Below are positions 26,779-36,705 of a DNA stretch of 64,000 bases, one piece after another. The position numbers and the translations under genes are program-made. The stretch comes from Methylobacterium sp. Leaf104 (GTDB taxonomy: Bacteria; Pseudomonadota; Alphaproteobacteria; Rhizobiales; Beijerinckiaceae), in the NCBI RefSeq assembly GCF_001422885.1, contig NZ_LMMZ01000002.1:113550-177549 (forward strand). The letters run 5' to 3'. Under the pieces are notes generated by a model. It was not told where the DNA came from. It ran no database searches and saw only the letters and a program-made list of their open reading frames with translations. The first letter of the stretch is position 1. Each line of letters begins with the position of its first letter.

Positions 26779-28806
26779 ATGCCGATCCTGACCTTCCCCG
26801 ACGGCAACACCCGCAGCTACGACGCCGCGATCACCGGCCGTGCCGTCGTCGAGGGCATCGCCAAGTCCCTTGCCAAGCGCACCGTCGCCATGGCCCTCGA
26901 CGGCACCGTGCGCGACCTCGACGACACGATCGCGCAGGACGCCCGCATCGAGTTCCTCGACCGCGCCGACCCGCGCAGCCTCGAGCTGATCCGGCACGAC
27001 TGCGCCCACGTTCTGGCGGAGGCGGTGCAGGCCCTGTGGCCGGGCACGCAGGTCACCATCGGCCCGGTGATCGAGAACGGATTCTATTACGACTTCGCCC
27101 GGGACGAGCCCTTCACCCCGGAGGACTTCCCGAAGATCGAGGCGAAGATGCGCGAGCTCATCGCGCGCGACGCGCCCTTCACCAAGGAGGTCTGGAAGCG
27201 GGACGACATCCGGGCGCTCTTCGCCGAGAAGGGCGAGGCCTACAAGGTCGAGCTCGTGGACGCGATCCCGTCCGGCGAGGACCTCAAGGTCTACCGCCAG
27301 GGCGACTGGTTCGACCTCTGCCGCGGCCCGCACATGACCTCGACCGGCAAGGTCGGCACCGCCTTCAAGCTGATGAAGGTGGCGGGCGCCTACTGGCGCG
27401 GCGATTCCAACAACCCGATGCTGACCCGCATCTACGGCACCGCCTGGGCCTCGAAGGAGGATCTCGACGCCTACCTGCACCGCCTGGAGGAGGCCGAGCG
27501 CCGCGACCACCGGCGCCTCGGCCGGGAGATGGACCTGTTCCACTTCCAGGAGGAGGGGCCGGGCGTCGTGTTCTGGCACGCCAAGGGCTGGACGGTGTTC
27601 CAGGAGCTGATCGCCTACATGCGCCGGCGCCTGCGGGGCGACTACCAGGAGGTCAACGCCCCCCAGATCCTCGACAAGGCCCTGTGGGAGACCTCCGGCC
27701 ACTGGGGCTGGTACCGCGAGAACATGTTCGCGGCCCAGAGCGCCGGCGACGAGGCCGAGGACAAGCGCTGGTTCGCGCTCAAGCCCATGAACTGCCCCGG
27801 CCACGTGATGATCTTCAAGCACGGCCTGAAGTCCTACCGCGACCTGCCCCTGCGCATGGCCGAGTTCGGCGTGGTCCACCGCTACGAGCCCTCGGGCGCC
27901 ATGCACGGCCTGATGCGGGTGCGCGGCTTCACCCAGGACGACGCGCACATCTTCTGCACCGAGGACCAGCTCGCCGACGAGTGCCTGAAGATCAACGACC
28001 TGATCCTCTCCACCTACGCCGATTTCGGCTTCGGCGAGATCGTGGTGAAGCTCTCGACCCGCCCCGAGAAGCGGGTCGGCTCGGACGCCCTCTGGGACCA
28101 TGCCGAGGACGTCATGACCCGGGTGCTGGCCCAGATCGAGGAGCAGTCCGGCGGCCGGATCAAGACCGCGATCAACCCGGGGGAGGGCGCCTTCTACGGG
28201 CCCAAATTCGAGTACGTGCTGCGCGACGCCATCGGGCGCGACTGGCAATGCGGCACGACGCAGGTCGACTTCAACCTGCCGGAGCGCTTCGGCGCGTTCT
28301 ACGTCGATGCCGAGAGCGGCAAGAAGCCGCCGGTGATGGTCCACCGCGCCATCTGCGGCTCGCTGGAGCGCTTCACCGGGATCCTGATCGAGCACTTCGC
28401 CGGGCATTTCCCGCTCTGGCTGGCGCCGGTGCAGGTGGTGGTCGCCACCATCACGGGCGATGCCGACCCCTATGCCCGCGAGGTGGTCGCCGCCGCGACG
28501 CGCCTCGGCCTGCGGGTCGAGGCGGACCTGCGCAACGAAAAGATCAACTACAAGGTCCGCGAGCACTCGCTCGCCAAGGTGCCGGTGATGCTGGTCGTCG
28601 GCCGCAAGGAGGGCGAGGAGCGCACCGTCTCGGTGCGGCGCCTCGGCAGCCAGCACACCCGCACCGGCGGCCTCGACGAGACCCTGGCCGCCCTGGTGGC
28701 GGAGGCGACCGCGCCGGACCGCATCCGGGCGGATGCGGTGGTCGAGACCGTGCCGAGCGAGAACGTCGCCCTCGACGGCCGGCACGGCGAGGCGCCGACG
28801 CCGTAG
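26779..28806 (+). CDS. thrS: Threonine--tRNA ligase
   Basis: A 675-residue class II synthetase charging tRNA-Thr. Domains run TGS (about 1-60), the editing domain with [11 protein letters not shown] (about 65-240), catalytic core with zinc ligands in [11 protein letters not shown], motif 2 [21 protein letters not shown], and the C-terminal anticodon-binding domain (about 555-650). Length is standard. The ATG at 26779 follows AAGGAG; an in-frame start at 26755 would add eight residues. A short poorly conserved tail follows the anticodon domain. Confidence 0.96.
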   Translation: MPILTFPDGNTRSYDAAITGRAVVEGIAKSLAKRTVAMALDGTVRDLDDTIAQDARIEFLDRADPRSLELIRHDCAHVLAEAVQALWPGTQVTIGPVIENGFYYDFARDEPFTPEDFPKIEAKMRELIARDAPFTKEVWKRDDIRALFAEKGEAYKVELVDAIPSGEDLKVYRQGDWFDLCRGPHMTSTGKVGTAFKLMKVAGAYWRGDSNNPMLTRIYGTAWASKEDLDAYLHRLEEAERRDHRRLGREMDLFHFQEEGPGVVFWHAKGWTVFQELIAYMRRRLRGDYQEVNAPQILDKALWETSGHWGWYRENMFAAQSAGDEAEDKRWFALKPMNCPGHVMIFKHGLKSYRDLPLRMAEFGVVHRYEPSGAMHGLMRVRGFTQDDAHIFCTEDQLADECLKINDLILSTYADFGFGEIVVKLSTRPEKRVGSDALWDHAEDVMTRVLAQIEEQSGGRIKTAINPGEGAFYGPKFEYVLRDAIGRDWQCGTTQVDFNLPERFGAFYVDAESGKKPPVMVHRAICGSLERFTGILIEHFAGHFPLWLAPVQVVVATITGDADPYAREVVAAATRLGLRVEADLRNEKINYKVREHSLAKVPVMLVVGRKEGEERTVSVRRLGSQHTRTGGLDETLAALVAEATAPDRIRADAVVETVPSENVALDGRHGEAPTP

Positions 28807-28816
28807 GGCCGCGCAT

Positions 28817-28838
28817 CCCGCCCCGGGGACGGGGCGGG
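28817..28838. terminator. Strong hairpin between convergent thrS and exported-protein genes
   Basis: CCCGCCCC (28817-28824) pairs with GGGGCGGG (28831-28838) around a 6-nt loop, 11 bp after the thrS stop. No T-tract on either strand, so it may terminate both convergent genes only weakly or together with Rho. Confidence 0.45.
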
Positions 28839-28859
28839 GCGGCCTCGGCCGGCCGTCGC

Positions 28860-29831
28860 TCACCCGGCCTTGGCGATGACTTCGACGTCGCGGTTCAGGC
28901 CGCTCTCGACCTTGAACTCGCGGGTGTAGACCTGCCCGTCGTGCCGGGCGATCAGCACGTAGTCGCCCTCCGCCAGGGTCACCTGCGGGAAGGCGCCGAT
29001 GGCCTCGCGGATGGTGTCGCCGCCCGGCGTCAGTACCGAGAAGGCGGTGCCGGCGAAGGCCTCCGCCCCTTCCGCGGCGACGAGCTTCAGGGTCAGGGTG
29101 GCGGCGCGGTGGTTGAGGGTGGCGTCCGTGACCTTGCCGTTCTCCACCTTCAGGTCCGCGCGCTGGATCGCGTTCGAGCCGCCATAGGTCGAGACCACGT
29201 GGTAGGTGCCCTCGGGCAGGCGCAGGAGCTCGCCCGCCTTGACGCCGCTGCGCACGAGGCGCCCCTCCGAATTCGTCCCGATCGGCACGAAGACCGAGAA
29301 GGCGAGCTGGTCGGCGCTGAGCTTCACGTCGCCGATGGCGCCCGAGAGCTTGAGCGCCCCGGCATTGACCTTGAGCTGCTCGGAGGCCGGCTGGCCCGCC
29401 AGGGCGACGCGGCGCGAGGCGCTGGCGAAGCCGTAGGTCACGGTGGCCACGTAAGAGCCCGGCGCCAGGGTGAAGCTCGGCTCGGCCGCCTCGGAGCGGG
29501 CCACGATGGCGGGCTTCGTCCCGTCCGTGCGGTCCTCGTAGATGCGCCAGGCGAGCCCGGAGCGCAGTGGCTTGTCGCCCCCGGCGAACACCGCCGAGAG
29601 GGTGAGGGCCGCGCTCGCCGTGCTGGGCAGCGGCGGCACCGAGGGGTCCGACATCGAGGGGGCGGGCATGGCCGGCGAAGGCATGGACGGCGAAGGCATG
29701 GCCGGGGAGGGGAGGTTGGGCCCGATCCGGTTGTGGAAGGCGTTGCCGTCCTGCGCCGCGGCGGTCCCGGGATGGCGCACGAGGAGGAGGGCGCAGCCCA
29801 GCAAGACCGATCCGTACCCTGCTTGCGCCAT
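28860..29831 (-). CDS. Exported beta-repeat protein of unknown function
   Basis: A 323-residue protein. A signal peptide (about 1-26, ending GTAAAQDG) is followed by a linker of Pro-Ser-Pro-x-Met repeats (about 38-60). The rest is a beta-rich array in which one motif recurs three times: LAPGSYVATVTYG, LPEGTYHVVSTYGG and LAEGDYVLIARHDG. This is the L-x-x-G-x-Y turn typical of carboxypeptidase-regulatory-like or PEGA-type sandwiches. No catalytic residues or family are recognised. Start ATG 29831 puts the signal peptide at the N-terminus; the frame is open further upstream. Convergent with thrS and divergent from the nitroreductase gene. Confidence 0.7.
   Translation of the reverse strand: MAQAGYGSVLLGCALLLVRHPGTAAAQDGNAFHNRIGPNLPSPAMPSPSMPSPAMPAPSMSDPSVPPLPSTASAALTLSAVFAGGDKPLRSGLAWRIYEDRTDGTKPAIVARSEAAEPSFTLAPGSYVATVTYGFASASRRVALAGQPASEQLKVNAGALKLSGAIGDVKLSADQLAFSVFVPIGTNSEGRLVRSGVKAGELLRLPEGTYHVVSTYGGSNAIQRADLKVENGKVTDATLNHRAATLTLKLVAAEGAEAFAGTAFSVLTPGGDTIREAIGAFPQVTLAEGDYVLIARHDGQVYTREFKVESGLNRDVEVIAKAG
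29656..29715. repeat. 15-bp coding tandem repeat in the exported protein linker
   Basis: About four 15-bp units (for example GCCGGCGAAGGCATG at 29671-29685 and GACGGCGAAGGCATG at 29686-29700), encoding the repeated Pro-Ser-Pro-x-Met linker on the minus strand. Outer units are more divergent. Confidence 0.7.
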
Positions 29832-30040
29832 CCCGCACCTCCCAATCCCGACCGGCCAATCCCGACCGGGGCGTCCCGCCGGCGTTGCCAATCCGCCGCC
29901 GACGCGCCATGTCACGCGGGGCTGCCGCGCCCGGTGCCCGCCCTCTGGAACCGGACCATGGCGGCGGCAAGGCCGCGCCCGTCCCGGGGGCCATCGTCCG
30001 CGGCCCGCTCTCTCCCGCCCGATCCTGCTCCAGGGATGCC

Positions 30041-30604
30041 ATGAACGCCACCCTCGATCTCCTGCGCACCCGCCGCTCGGTTCCGCCCCTCCGCCTGGAA
30101 GGGCCCGGCCCGGACGCGGCCGAGCTCGACGCGATCCTGACCATCGCCTCGCGGGTGCCGGACCACGGCAAGCTGGCGCCCTGGCGCTTCCTGGTGATCG
30201 CGGGCGAGGCCCGCACCCGGATCGGCGGCGCCATCGCGGCGGCCTACGCCGCCGACCATCCGGAGGCCGACGCCGCCCGCCTGGATCTCGAGCGCAACCG
30301 CCTCGCCCTGGCGCCCCTGGTGGTGGCGGTGGTGTCGCGGGCCGGGCCGCACATCAAGATCCCGGAATGGGAGCAGGTGCTCTCGGCCGGCGCCGTGGCG
30401 ATGAACCTCGTGGTGGCGGCCAACGCCGCGGGCTACGCCACCGCCTGGCTCACCGAGTGGTTCGCCTACGATTCCCGCATCCTCGACGTGCTCGGCCTCG
30501 ACCCCAGCGAGCGGCTGGCCGGCTTCATCCATGTCGGGCGCGCGCAGGAGGTGCCGCCCGACCGGCCCCGCCCGGCGCTGGCCGACATCGTCACCCGGCT
30601 CTGA
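30041..30604 (+). CDS. Nitroreductase-family flavoprotein
   Basis: A 187-residue FMN-dependent oxidoreductase of the compact YdjA-like type. The N-terminal LLRTRRSVPPLRL is the FMN-phosphate-binding Arg cluster; SRVPDHGKLAPWRFLVIAGE and the late GAVAMNLVVAANAAGYATAW are family blocks. It probably reduces nitroaromatics or quinones with NAD(P)H; the true substrate is unknown. The ATG at 30041 lies close to the Arg cluster; longer frames add low-complexity sequence. The flavin reductase gene starts 10 nt downstream, so the two flavoproteins form one transcription unit. Confidence 0.88.
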   Translation: MNATLDLLRTRRSVPPLRLEGPGPDAAELDAILTIASRVPDHGKLAPWRFLVIAGEARTRIGGAIAAAYAADHPEADAARLDLERNRLALAPLVVAVVSRAGPHIKIPEWEQVLSAGAVAMNLVVAANAAGYATAWLTEWFAYDSRILDVLGLDPSERLAGFIHVGRAQEVPPDRPRPALADIVTRL

Positions 30605-30614
30605 GGGGCAGGCC

Positions 30615-31226
30615 ATGCATTACGACGCCGAAACCAAGGGCCTGCCGCACAACCCGCTGAAGGCCCTCGTGGCCCCGCGCCCGATCGGCTGGATCAGCGC
30701 GATGAACCGCGACGGCGCGGTGAACCTCGCGCCCTATTCCTACTTCAACGCGGTCGCGTCCGGTCCCGACATGGTCATGTTCTCCTCGGCCGGGCGCAAG
30801 GACGCCATGAGCTTCGCCGAGGAGGGGGCTGAGTTCGTCTGCAACTTCGCCACCTACGATTTGCGCGAGGCGGTGAACGCCACCTCGGCGCCCCTGCCCC
30901 GGGGGACGAGCGAGTTCGCCCATGCCGGCCTGACCCCGGCGCCCTCGCGAAAGGTGCGCCCGCCCCGGGTCGCGGAATCGCCGGCCGCGCTCGAGTGCAA
31001 GTGGCTGCAGACCGTGCCGCTGACGCCGCTCGACGGCAGCGACGCCTCGCACTTCCTGGTGATCGGGCAGGTGGTCTCGATCTACATCGACGACCGCTTC
31101 ATCCGCGACGGCCTCGTCGACACCGGCGCCATGCGGCCGATCCTGCGCGGCGGCTACTTCGACTACTTCACCGCCGAACCCGAGACCCGGTTCGAGCTGC
31201 GCCGCCCGCCCGGCGGGGGCGGCTAG
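30615..31226 (+). CDS. Flavin reductase family protein
   Basis: A 203-residue flavin-binding split-barrel protein. It has the family marks PRPIGWISAMNRDGAVNLAP and YSYFNAVASGPDMVMFSSAG near the N-terminus, and HFLVIGQVVSIYIDDRFIRD later. Members reduce FMN with NAD(P)H or serve as oxidoreductases on small substrates; which applies is unclear. It begins 10 nt after the nitroreductase stop. Its end overlaps the end of the convergent EamA gene by four bases. Confidence 0.87.
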   Translation: MHYDAETKGLPHNPLKALVAPRPIGWISAMNRDGAVNLAPYSYFNAVASGPDMVMFSSAGRKDAMSFAEEGAEFVCNFATYDLREAVNATSAPLPRGTSEFAHAGLTPAPSRKVRPPRVAESPAALECKWLQTVPLTPLDGSDASHFLVIGQVVSIYIDDRFIRDGLVDTGAMRPILRGGYFDYFTAEPETRFELRRPPGGGG

Positions 31227-32152
31227 GCCACCCGGCGTCGCCCCAGCCTCTCTGCGATGGCGATGCCGCCGATGACCAGGGCCAGCGCGAGGCCCTCGTG
31301 CCAGCGGAAGGGCTCGCCCACCAGCAGGATGGCGAGGCCGGCCCCGAAGATCGGCACCAGGTTGACGAAGAGGCCGGCCCGGTTCGGACCGATCAGCTCG
31401 ACGCCGCGCAGGAAGGCGAGCTGCGCGATGAGCGAGGGCCCGAGCGCCACGAAGATCACGATGGCCCAGCCCTTGGCCGTCGGCCAGATCGTGTGGCCCA
31501 GCGCCCATTCGGCGTAGAGCGGCGGCAGGGAGGTCACGAGGGCCGAGAGCGCCACGGCGGCGAAGAAGCTCAGGCCCGAGACCTTGGGGCGGCGCGCGAG
31601 CGCCACGGTGTAGCCGGCATAGAGCAGGCAGGCGACCAGCATCAGCACGTCGCCCCGGTTGAAGGCGAAGGTCGCCAGCACCCGCCAGTCGCCGTGGGTC
31701 GCCGCCACCACGGCGCCCGCGAGAGTCACGGCCACGCCCAGCACCTGCGCGCCCGTCACCGCCACCCGGTTGACGAGATAGTTGATCAGGATGACGAGGA
31801 CCGGGATCGACCCCTGGAACAGGGCGATGTTGATGCCGCTGGTGAACAGACCGGCGGCGTAGAACAGGCTGGCGTAGAGGGTGTAGCCGCAGGCCCCCAT
31901 CAGCAGCACGTAGACCCAGTGGCGCTTCAGACGGTCCCACTCCGCCACGAGGCCCGCCCGCGCCGGCAGCGCCAGGGCGAGGCAGGCGAAGGCCCAGCGC
32001 AGGCAGGTGAGCACCTGGGGCGAGACCTCGCCCGCCGCCCACTTGCTCGCCACCACGTTGCCGCCCCAGAGCAGCATCGTGAACACGAGCAGCGGGTAGG
32101 CCGCGGCCGCCGGCTCGGCCGCGCGTCCGGCGGGCGTCTCCGGGACGCGCAT
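31223..32152 (-). CDS. EamA/DMT-family transporter
   Basis: A 309-residue inner-membrane protein with ten predicted helices arranged as two EamA repeats (about 20-150 and 165-300). Family signatures include LLWGGNVVASKWA in helix 1 and PLYAEWALGHTIW between repeats, plus LVPIFGAGLAILLVGE in the last helix pair. The family exports amino acids, metabolites or drugs; no substrate can be given. The ATG at 32152 follows GGGAGAT. The longer frame to 32650 has no plausible content. Divergent from the RND efflux pair. Confidence 0.88.
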   Translation of the reverse strand: MRVPETPAGRAAEPAAAAYPLLVFTMLLWGGNVVASKWAAGEVSPQVLTCLRWAFACLALALPARAGLVAEWDRLKRHWVYVLLMGACGYTLYASLFYAAGLFTSGINIALFQGSIPVLVILINYLVNRVAVTGAQVLGVAVTLAGAVVAATHGDWRVLATFAFNRGDVLMLVACLLYAGYTVALARRPKVSGLSFFAAVALSALVTSLPPLYAEWALGHTIWPTAKGWAIVIFVALGPSLIAQLAFLRGVELIGPNRAGLFVNLVPIFGAGLAILLVGEPFRWHEGLALALVIGGIAIAERLGRRRVA

Positions 32153-32339
32153 GGGCGGATCTCCCTGGGGCTCTGGCCGGGCTCGCGGCCGGCGATCGGG
32201 GCGGGATAGCCCGCCGCGCCGCGCGGGAACAGGCCGCCCGGCGCAACGCCCCCATCGAAAACGGCGCCCCCCCCCCGGGACCGCGCCCATCCCCCGGTAT
32301 CGATCCGCCCCCGGGTATCGATCGGCGCGCCGATTCCCT

Positions 32340-33494
32340 ATGCCGGTGGACACGGTTATGCCGGCCCGGAACGCGCCGGCGACACGGCCGCGGCAGGGGA
32401 GGGCGAGACATCCGGTGACGTGGCGATCCCTCCTCCTCGTCGGCCTCGCGGTGGCCGGCCTCGGCGGCCTCGCCGCCTCGCCCCGGGGCGCCGCCCTCCT
32501 CGGCGAGCTGCGCGCGCGCCTCGAGGCCCTCCAGGCCCGACCCGGGGCGGCCAAGCCCGCGCACCTGCCGGCCCAGCGCACCGCCGTGGAGGAGGGCCGC
32601 ACCGTGGTGCGCCTCTCGGCCGCCGAGCGCGCCCGCATCGGCATCGTCACCGAGGCCCGGCTCCTCGCCGACCATCGGGAGGAGCTGCAGGCCTATGGCA
32701 GCGTCCTCGACCTCGCCCGGGTCACCGACCTGACCAACGCCTATGCCAGCGCCCGGGCCGCCCTCCAGACCGCCCAGGCCCGCGCCGAGGTCTCGCGCAG
32801 CGCCCTGCAGCGGGCGAGGTCGCTCGGGCAATACGCCACCACCGTCCAGCTCGAGACCGCGGGAGGCACCGCCCAGACCGACCAGGCGGCCCTGGCGGCG
32901 GCGGAATCGCAGGTGCGCACCCTCTCGGCCACCGCCCAGCAGGAATGGGGGCCGGTGGTCGGCCGGGCCATCGTCGAGCGCTCGGCCACCGTCACCCGGC
33001 TGATCGAGCGGACCGACTTCCTGGTGCAGGTCACCCTGCCGCCGGGGGAGGGCCTGAAGGGGCCGCCGGCGGCGGCCTTCGCCGAGGTGCCGCCCCAGAG
33101 CGCGCGGGTCGCCCTGACCTACGTCTCCCCCGCCACCCGCACGGATCCGCGCATCCAGGGCCTGAGCTTCTTCTACACCGTGCCGGGCGACAGCGGCTTC
33201 CTGCCCGGCATGAGCATGCTGGCCTTCCTGGCGGCCGACCGCAGCGTCACCGGCCTCAGCGTGCCCGAGGACGCGGTGGTGCACTGGCAGGGAGCGGCCT
33301 GGATCTACCGGGCGGTGGGACCCGACGCCTTCGCCCGCCACCGGCTGAAGGCCGACCCGCCGATGTCGGCCGACGCCTACGTGGTGGAGGACCTGCCCGG
33401 CGGCACCGAGATCGTGCTCGCGGGGGCACAGGCGCTCCTCTCCGAGGAGATGAAGAGCCAGCTGCAGGTCTCGGGCGGCGTCGATGACGATTGA
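32340..33494 (+). CDS. RND efflux periplasmic adaptor subunit
   Basis: A 384-residue membrane-fusion protein linking an RND pump to an outer-membrane channel. An N-terminal helix (about 27-50) anchors it; a coiled coil (about 125-205, Ala/Gln/Glu-rich) and beta-barrel regions follow, with the conserved-looking VRLSAAERARIGIVTEARLL at the first strand. Only fragments of the lipoyl halves are evident. Start is the ATG at 32340; a second ATG lies six codons on. Its stop overlaps the permease start by 11 bp. No outer-membrane factor is in the window. Confidence 0.82.
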   Translation: MPVDTVMPARNAPATRPRQGRARHPVTWRSLLLVGLAVAGLGGLAASPRGAALLGELRARLEALQARPGAAKPAHLPAQRTAVEEGRTVVRLSAAERARIGIVTEARLLADHREELQAYGSVLDLARVTDLTNAYASARAALQTAQARAEVSRSALQRARSLGQYATTVQLETAGGTAQTDQAALAAAESQVRTLSATAQQEWGPVVGRAIVERSATVTRLIERTDFLVQVTLPPGEGLKGPPAAAFAEVPPQSARVALTYVSPATRTDPRIQGLSFFYTVPGDSGFLPGMSMLAFLAADRSVTGLSVPEDAVVHWQGAAWIYRAVGPDAFARHRLKADPPMSADAYVVEDLPGGTEIVLAGAQALLSEEMKSQLQVSGGVDDD

Positions 33495-36400
33495 GGCGAA
33501 GGGACCAGAGGCGAAGGGACCAGAGGCGAAGGGGCACGGGGCGAAGGGACCCGGGGCGAAGGGATCCCCGTCCCAGGGCCATGGCGGTCCGCAGGCGGCG
33601 CTGGTCGCCTTCGCGGTGCGCTTCCGCGGCATCGTCCTGGCGCTCAGCCTGGCGCTCGCCGGCTACGGCTTCGTGGTGCTGGCCGACGCCCAGTACGACG
33701 TCTTCCCGGAATTCGCGCCGCCCTCCGTGGTGATCCAGACCGAGGCCCCGGGCCTCAACCCGGAACAGGTCGAGGTGCTGGTGACCCAGCCCGTGGAGGT
33801 GGCGGTCAACGGGCTGCCCGGGGTGGTCTCGCTGCGGTCGAGCTCGATCCAGGGCCTGTCGGTGATCACCGTCACCTTCGGGGCGGGCAGCGACATCTAC
33901 CGGGTGCGCCAGCTCGTCACCGAGCGGCTGACGGCGCTGGCCGGCCGCCTGCCGCAAGGGGTGCTGCCGCCGGCGATGACGGCGCTGACCTCCGCCACCA
34001 GCACGGTGCTGCTGGTCGGCCTGACCACGCAGAGCCGCTCGGACATGGACCTGCGCACCCTGGCGGACTGGACGGTCCGCCTGCGCCTCCTCGCCGTGCC
34101 GGGCATCGCCCAGGTCTCGGTCTATGGCGGCGCGGTGCGCTCGCTGCAGGTGCAGATCCGCCCCAACGACCTCGTGCGCTTCAACATCGGCGTCAACGAC
34201 GTGCTGGCCGCCGCGCGCAAGGCCACCGGCGTGCGCGGGGCCGGCTTCGTCGACACGCCCAACCAGCGCATCGCCCTCCAGACCGACGGCCAGTCGCTCA
34301 GCCCCGAGGCGGTCTCGCGCACGGTGCTGATCAACGAGGGCGGGGCCAGCGTGACCCTGGCGGACGTCGCCACCGTGGTCGCCACCGGCGAGCCGGCGAT
34401 CGGCGCCGCCCTGGTGGACGGCCGGCCCGGCGTGCTCCTCATGGTGGGCGCCCAGTACGGCGCCAACACCCGCGCGGTCACCGCCCGGGTCGAGGCGGCC
34501 CTGGAGGACCTGCGCCCGGCCCTGGAGCGCGAGGGCGTGAGCCTGCATGCCGACCTGTTCCGGCCGGCCAACTTCATCGCCATCGCCAACGGCAACGTGC
34601 TGCAGGCCCTCGGGCTCGGCGGCATCCTGGTGGTCGTGGTGCTGTTCGTCTTCCTCTACGACTGGCGCACCGCCGTGATCTCGGCGCTCGCGATCCCGCT
34701 CTCGCTCATCGCCGCCGTGGTGGCGCTCCAGGCGCTGGGCGAGAGCCTCAACACCATGACCCTGGGCGGCCTCGCCATCGCCATCGGCGAGGTGGTGGAC
34801 GACGCGGTGATCGGCGTCGAGAACGTGGTCCGGCGCCTGCGCGAGAACCGCCGCCTCGGCGGCCCGCGGCCCGAGGGGAGGGTGGTCCTCGACGCCATCC
34901 TGGAGGTGCGCACGGCCGTCGCCTACGCCACCATCGCGGTGCTGCTGGTGTTCCTCCCCGTCCTCGCCCTGTCGGGCATCGCCGGCCGGCTGTTCGGCCC
35001 CCTGAGCCTCGCCTACATCCTCGCCGTGGTGGCCTCGCTGGCCGTCGCCCTCACGGTGACCCCTGCCCTGGCGATGTGGCTGCTCACCGGCCGGCGCGAG
35101 GCCTCGACCCTGGACCCGCCGGTGATGCGCGCCGCCCGCCGCCACTACGCCCGGCTCCTGACCCGGATCGACCGCGCCCCGCGCCTCGTCATGGCCTGCG
35201 GCCTCCTCGTCACCCTCCTGGGGGCCGCCGTGGTCCCGTTCTTCGGCTCGACCTTCCTGCCCGACCTCAAGGAGGGCCACCTGATCCTGCACATGGCGGC
35301 CGCGCCCGGCACCGCGCTGCAGGAATCGATGCGGCTCGGCACCCGCATCACCGCCGAACTGAAGGCGATCCCCGGCATCCGGGCGGTCGCCTCCCAGATC
35401 GGCCGGGCCGAGGCCGGCCAGGACACCGCCGGCACCCATTACAGCGAGATCCACATCGACCTGGAGCCCGGCCTCGACGGGGCGGGGCAGGGGGCGGCGG
35501 AGGCCCGGATCCGGGCCGTGATGGCGGGCTTCCCCGGGGCCGCCTTCTCCCTCAAGACCTTCCTCACCGAGCGCATCGAGGAGACCGTGTCGGGCTTCAC
35601 CGCGCCGGTGGTGATCAACGTCTTCGGCACCGATCTCGGCGCCATCGAGACCGCCGCCCGGGACATCGCCCGGGAGCTCGCCGAGGTGCGGGGCGCCGTG
35701 GACATTCAACAGAGCTCCCCGGCGGGTCTGCCCCAGGTCAATGTGGGCCTGAGGCCCAACGACCTGCGCCACTGGGGCCTCTCGGCCATCGAGGTGATGG
35801 AGGTGGTGCGCACCGCCTACCAGGGCGACATCGTCGGCCAGACCTATGCGGGCAACGCGGTGTTCAACGTCCTCGTCATCCTCGATTCCGCCACCCGCGG
35901 CCGGCTCTCGGCCCTGAGCGACCTGCCCCTGCGCGGCTCGGGCGGCCGGGTGGTGCGCCTCGCGCAGGTGGCGGACATCTACGAGACCTCCAGCCGCTAC
36001 CAGGTCCAGCACGAGGGCGCGCAGCGGGTCCAGGCGGTCACCGCCAACGTGACCGGCCGCGACGTCGCCGGCTTCGTGGCCGATGCCAAGCGCAAGATCG
36101 CCCGCGAGGTCGCCCTGCCTCCCGGCACCTATGTCGGCTTCGCCGGCTCGGCCGAGGCGCAGGCCCGGGCCCGGCGCGACCTCCTGGTCTATTCGGGGCT
36201 GGCCGGCCTCGGCATCGTGCTGCTGCTGGCCATCGTGACGGGGAGCCCGCGCAACCTGATGCTGGTCCTGGTCAACCTGCCCTTCGCCTTCGTGGGCGGC
36301 GTGCTGGCGGTCTTCGCCACCGGCGCCGTGCTGTCGCTGGGCTCGATCGTCGGCTTCGTGACCCTGTTCGGGATCAGCTTGCGCAACACCATCATGATGA

Positions 36401-36705
36401 TCGCCCATTACGAGCACCTCGTGGTGGCGGAGGGGCAGGCCTGGGACCGGGACACCGCCATTCTGGGGGCCGCCGACCGCATGGTGCCGATCCTGATGAC
36501 CTCCCTGGTCACCGGCCTCGGCCTCCTGCCCCTCGCCCTCGGGGCCGGCGAGCCCGGCCGCGAGATCGAGGGGCCGATGGCCATCGTGATCCTCGGCGGC
36601 CTCGCCACCTCGACGGTGCTCAACCTCCTGATCCTGCCGACCCTGGCCCTGCGCTTCGCGCGCTTCGCGGCGCCGCAGGGCAGGGCGCTCGAACCGGTGA
36701 CCTGA
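33484..36705 (+). CDS. RND efflux permease (CusA/CzcA family)
   Basis: A 1073-residue proton-driven pump with the full RND layout: helix 1 near residue 45, large periplasmic loop, helices 2-6 (about 375-530), second loop and helices 8-12 (about 900-1065). Helix 4 reads LAIAIGEVVDDAVIGVEN: Asp439 and Glu446 align with the proton-relay Asp408 and Glu415 of CzcA, but the position of CzcA Asp402 is Ala433. Substrate may therefore not be a divalent metal. The N-terminus carries five EAKGP-like repeats. Follows its adaptor with an 11-bp overlap. Confidence 0.88.
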   Translation: MTIEAKGPEAKGPEAKGHGAKGPGAKGSPSQGHGGPQAALVAFAVRFRGIVLALSLALAGYGFVVLADAQYDVFPEFAPPSVVIQTEAPGLNPEQVEVLVTQPVEVAVNGLPGVVSLRSSSIQGLSVITVTFGAGSDIYRVRQLVTERLTALAGRLPQGVLPPAMTALTSATSTVLLVGLTTQSRSDMDLRTLADWTVRLRLLAVPGIAQVSVYGGAVRSLQVQIRPNDLVRFNIGVNDVLAAARKATGVRGAGFVDTPNQRIALQTDGQSLSPEAVSRTVLINEGGASVTLADVATVVATGEPAIGAALVDGRPGVLLMVGAQYGANTRAVTARVEAALEDLRPALEREGVSLHADLFRPANFIAIANGNVLQALGLGGILVVVVLFVFLYDWRTAVISALAIPLSLIAAVVALQALGESLNTMTLGGLAIAIGEVVDDAVIGVENVVRRLRENRRLGGPRPEGRVVLDAILEVRTAVAYATIAVLLVFLPVLALSGIAGRLFGPLSLAYILAVVASLAVALTVTPALAMWLLTGRREASTLDPPVMRAARRHYARLLTRIDRAPRLVMACGLLVTLLGAAVVPFFGSTFLPDLKEGHLILHMAAAPGTALQESMRLGTRITAELKAIPGIRAVASQIGRAEAGQDTAGTHYSEIHIDLEPGLDGAGQGAAEARIRAVMAGFPGAAFSLKTFLTERIEETVSGFTAPVVINVFGTDLGAIETAARDIARELAEVRGAVDIQQSSPAGLPQVNVGLRPNDLRHWGLSAIEVMEVVRTAYQGDIVGQTYAGNAVFNVLVILDSATRGRLSALSDLPLRGSGGRVVRLAQVADIYETSSRYQVQHEGAQRVQAVTANVTGRDVAGFVADAKRKIAREVALPPGTYVGFAGSAEAQARARRDLLVYSGLAGLGIVLLLAIVTGSPRNLMLVLVNLPFAFVGGVLAVFATGAVLSLGSIVGFVTLFGISLRNTIMMIAHYEHLVVAEGQAWDRDTAILGAADRMVPILMTSLVTGLGLLPLALGAGEPGREIEGPMAIVILGGLATSTVLNLLILPTLALRFARFAAPQGRALEPVT
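33493..33567 (+). repeat. Five 15-bp coding repeats at the permease N-terminus
   Basis: Units GAGGCGAAGGGACCA, second copy exact, then three variants, run from 33493 to 33567 and encode EAKGP-EAKGP-EAKGH-GAKGP-GAKGS. The array is in frame, in a cytoplasmic tail ahead of helix 1. Confidence 0.9.

Noticed and set aside
32151..32339. Upstream start for the first RND adaptor
   Set aside because: Adds Arg/Pro-rich sequence in front of the membrane anchor and overlaps the divergent promoter region.
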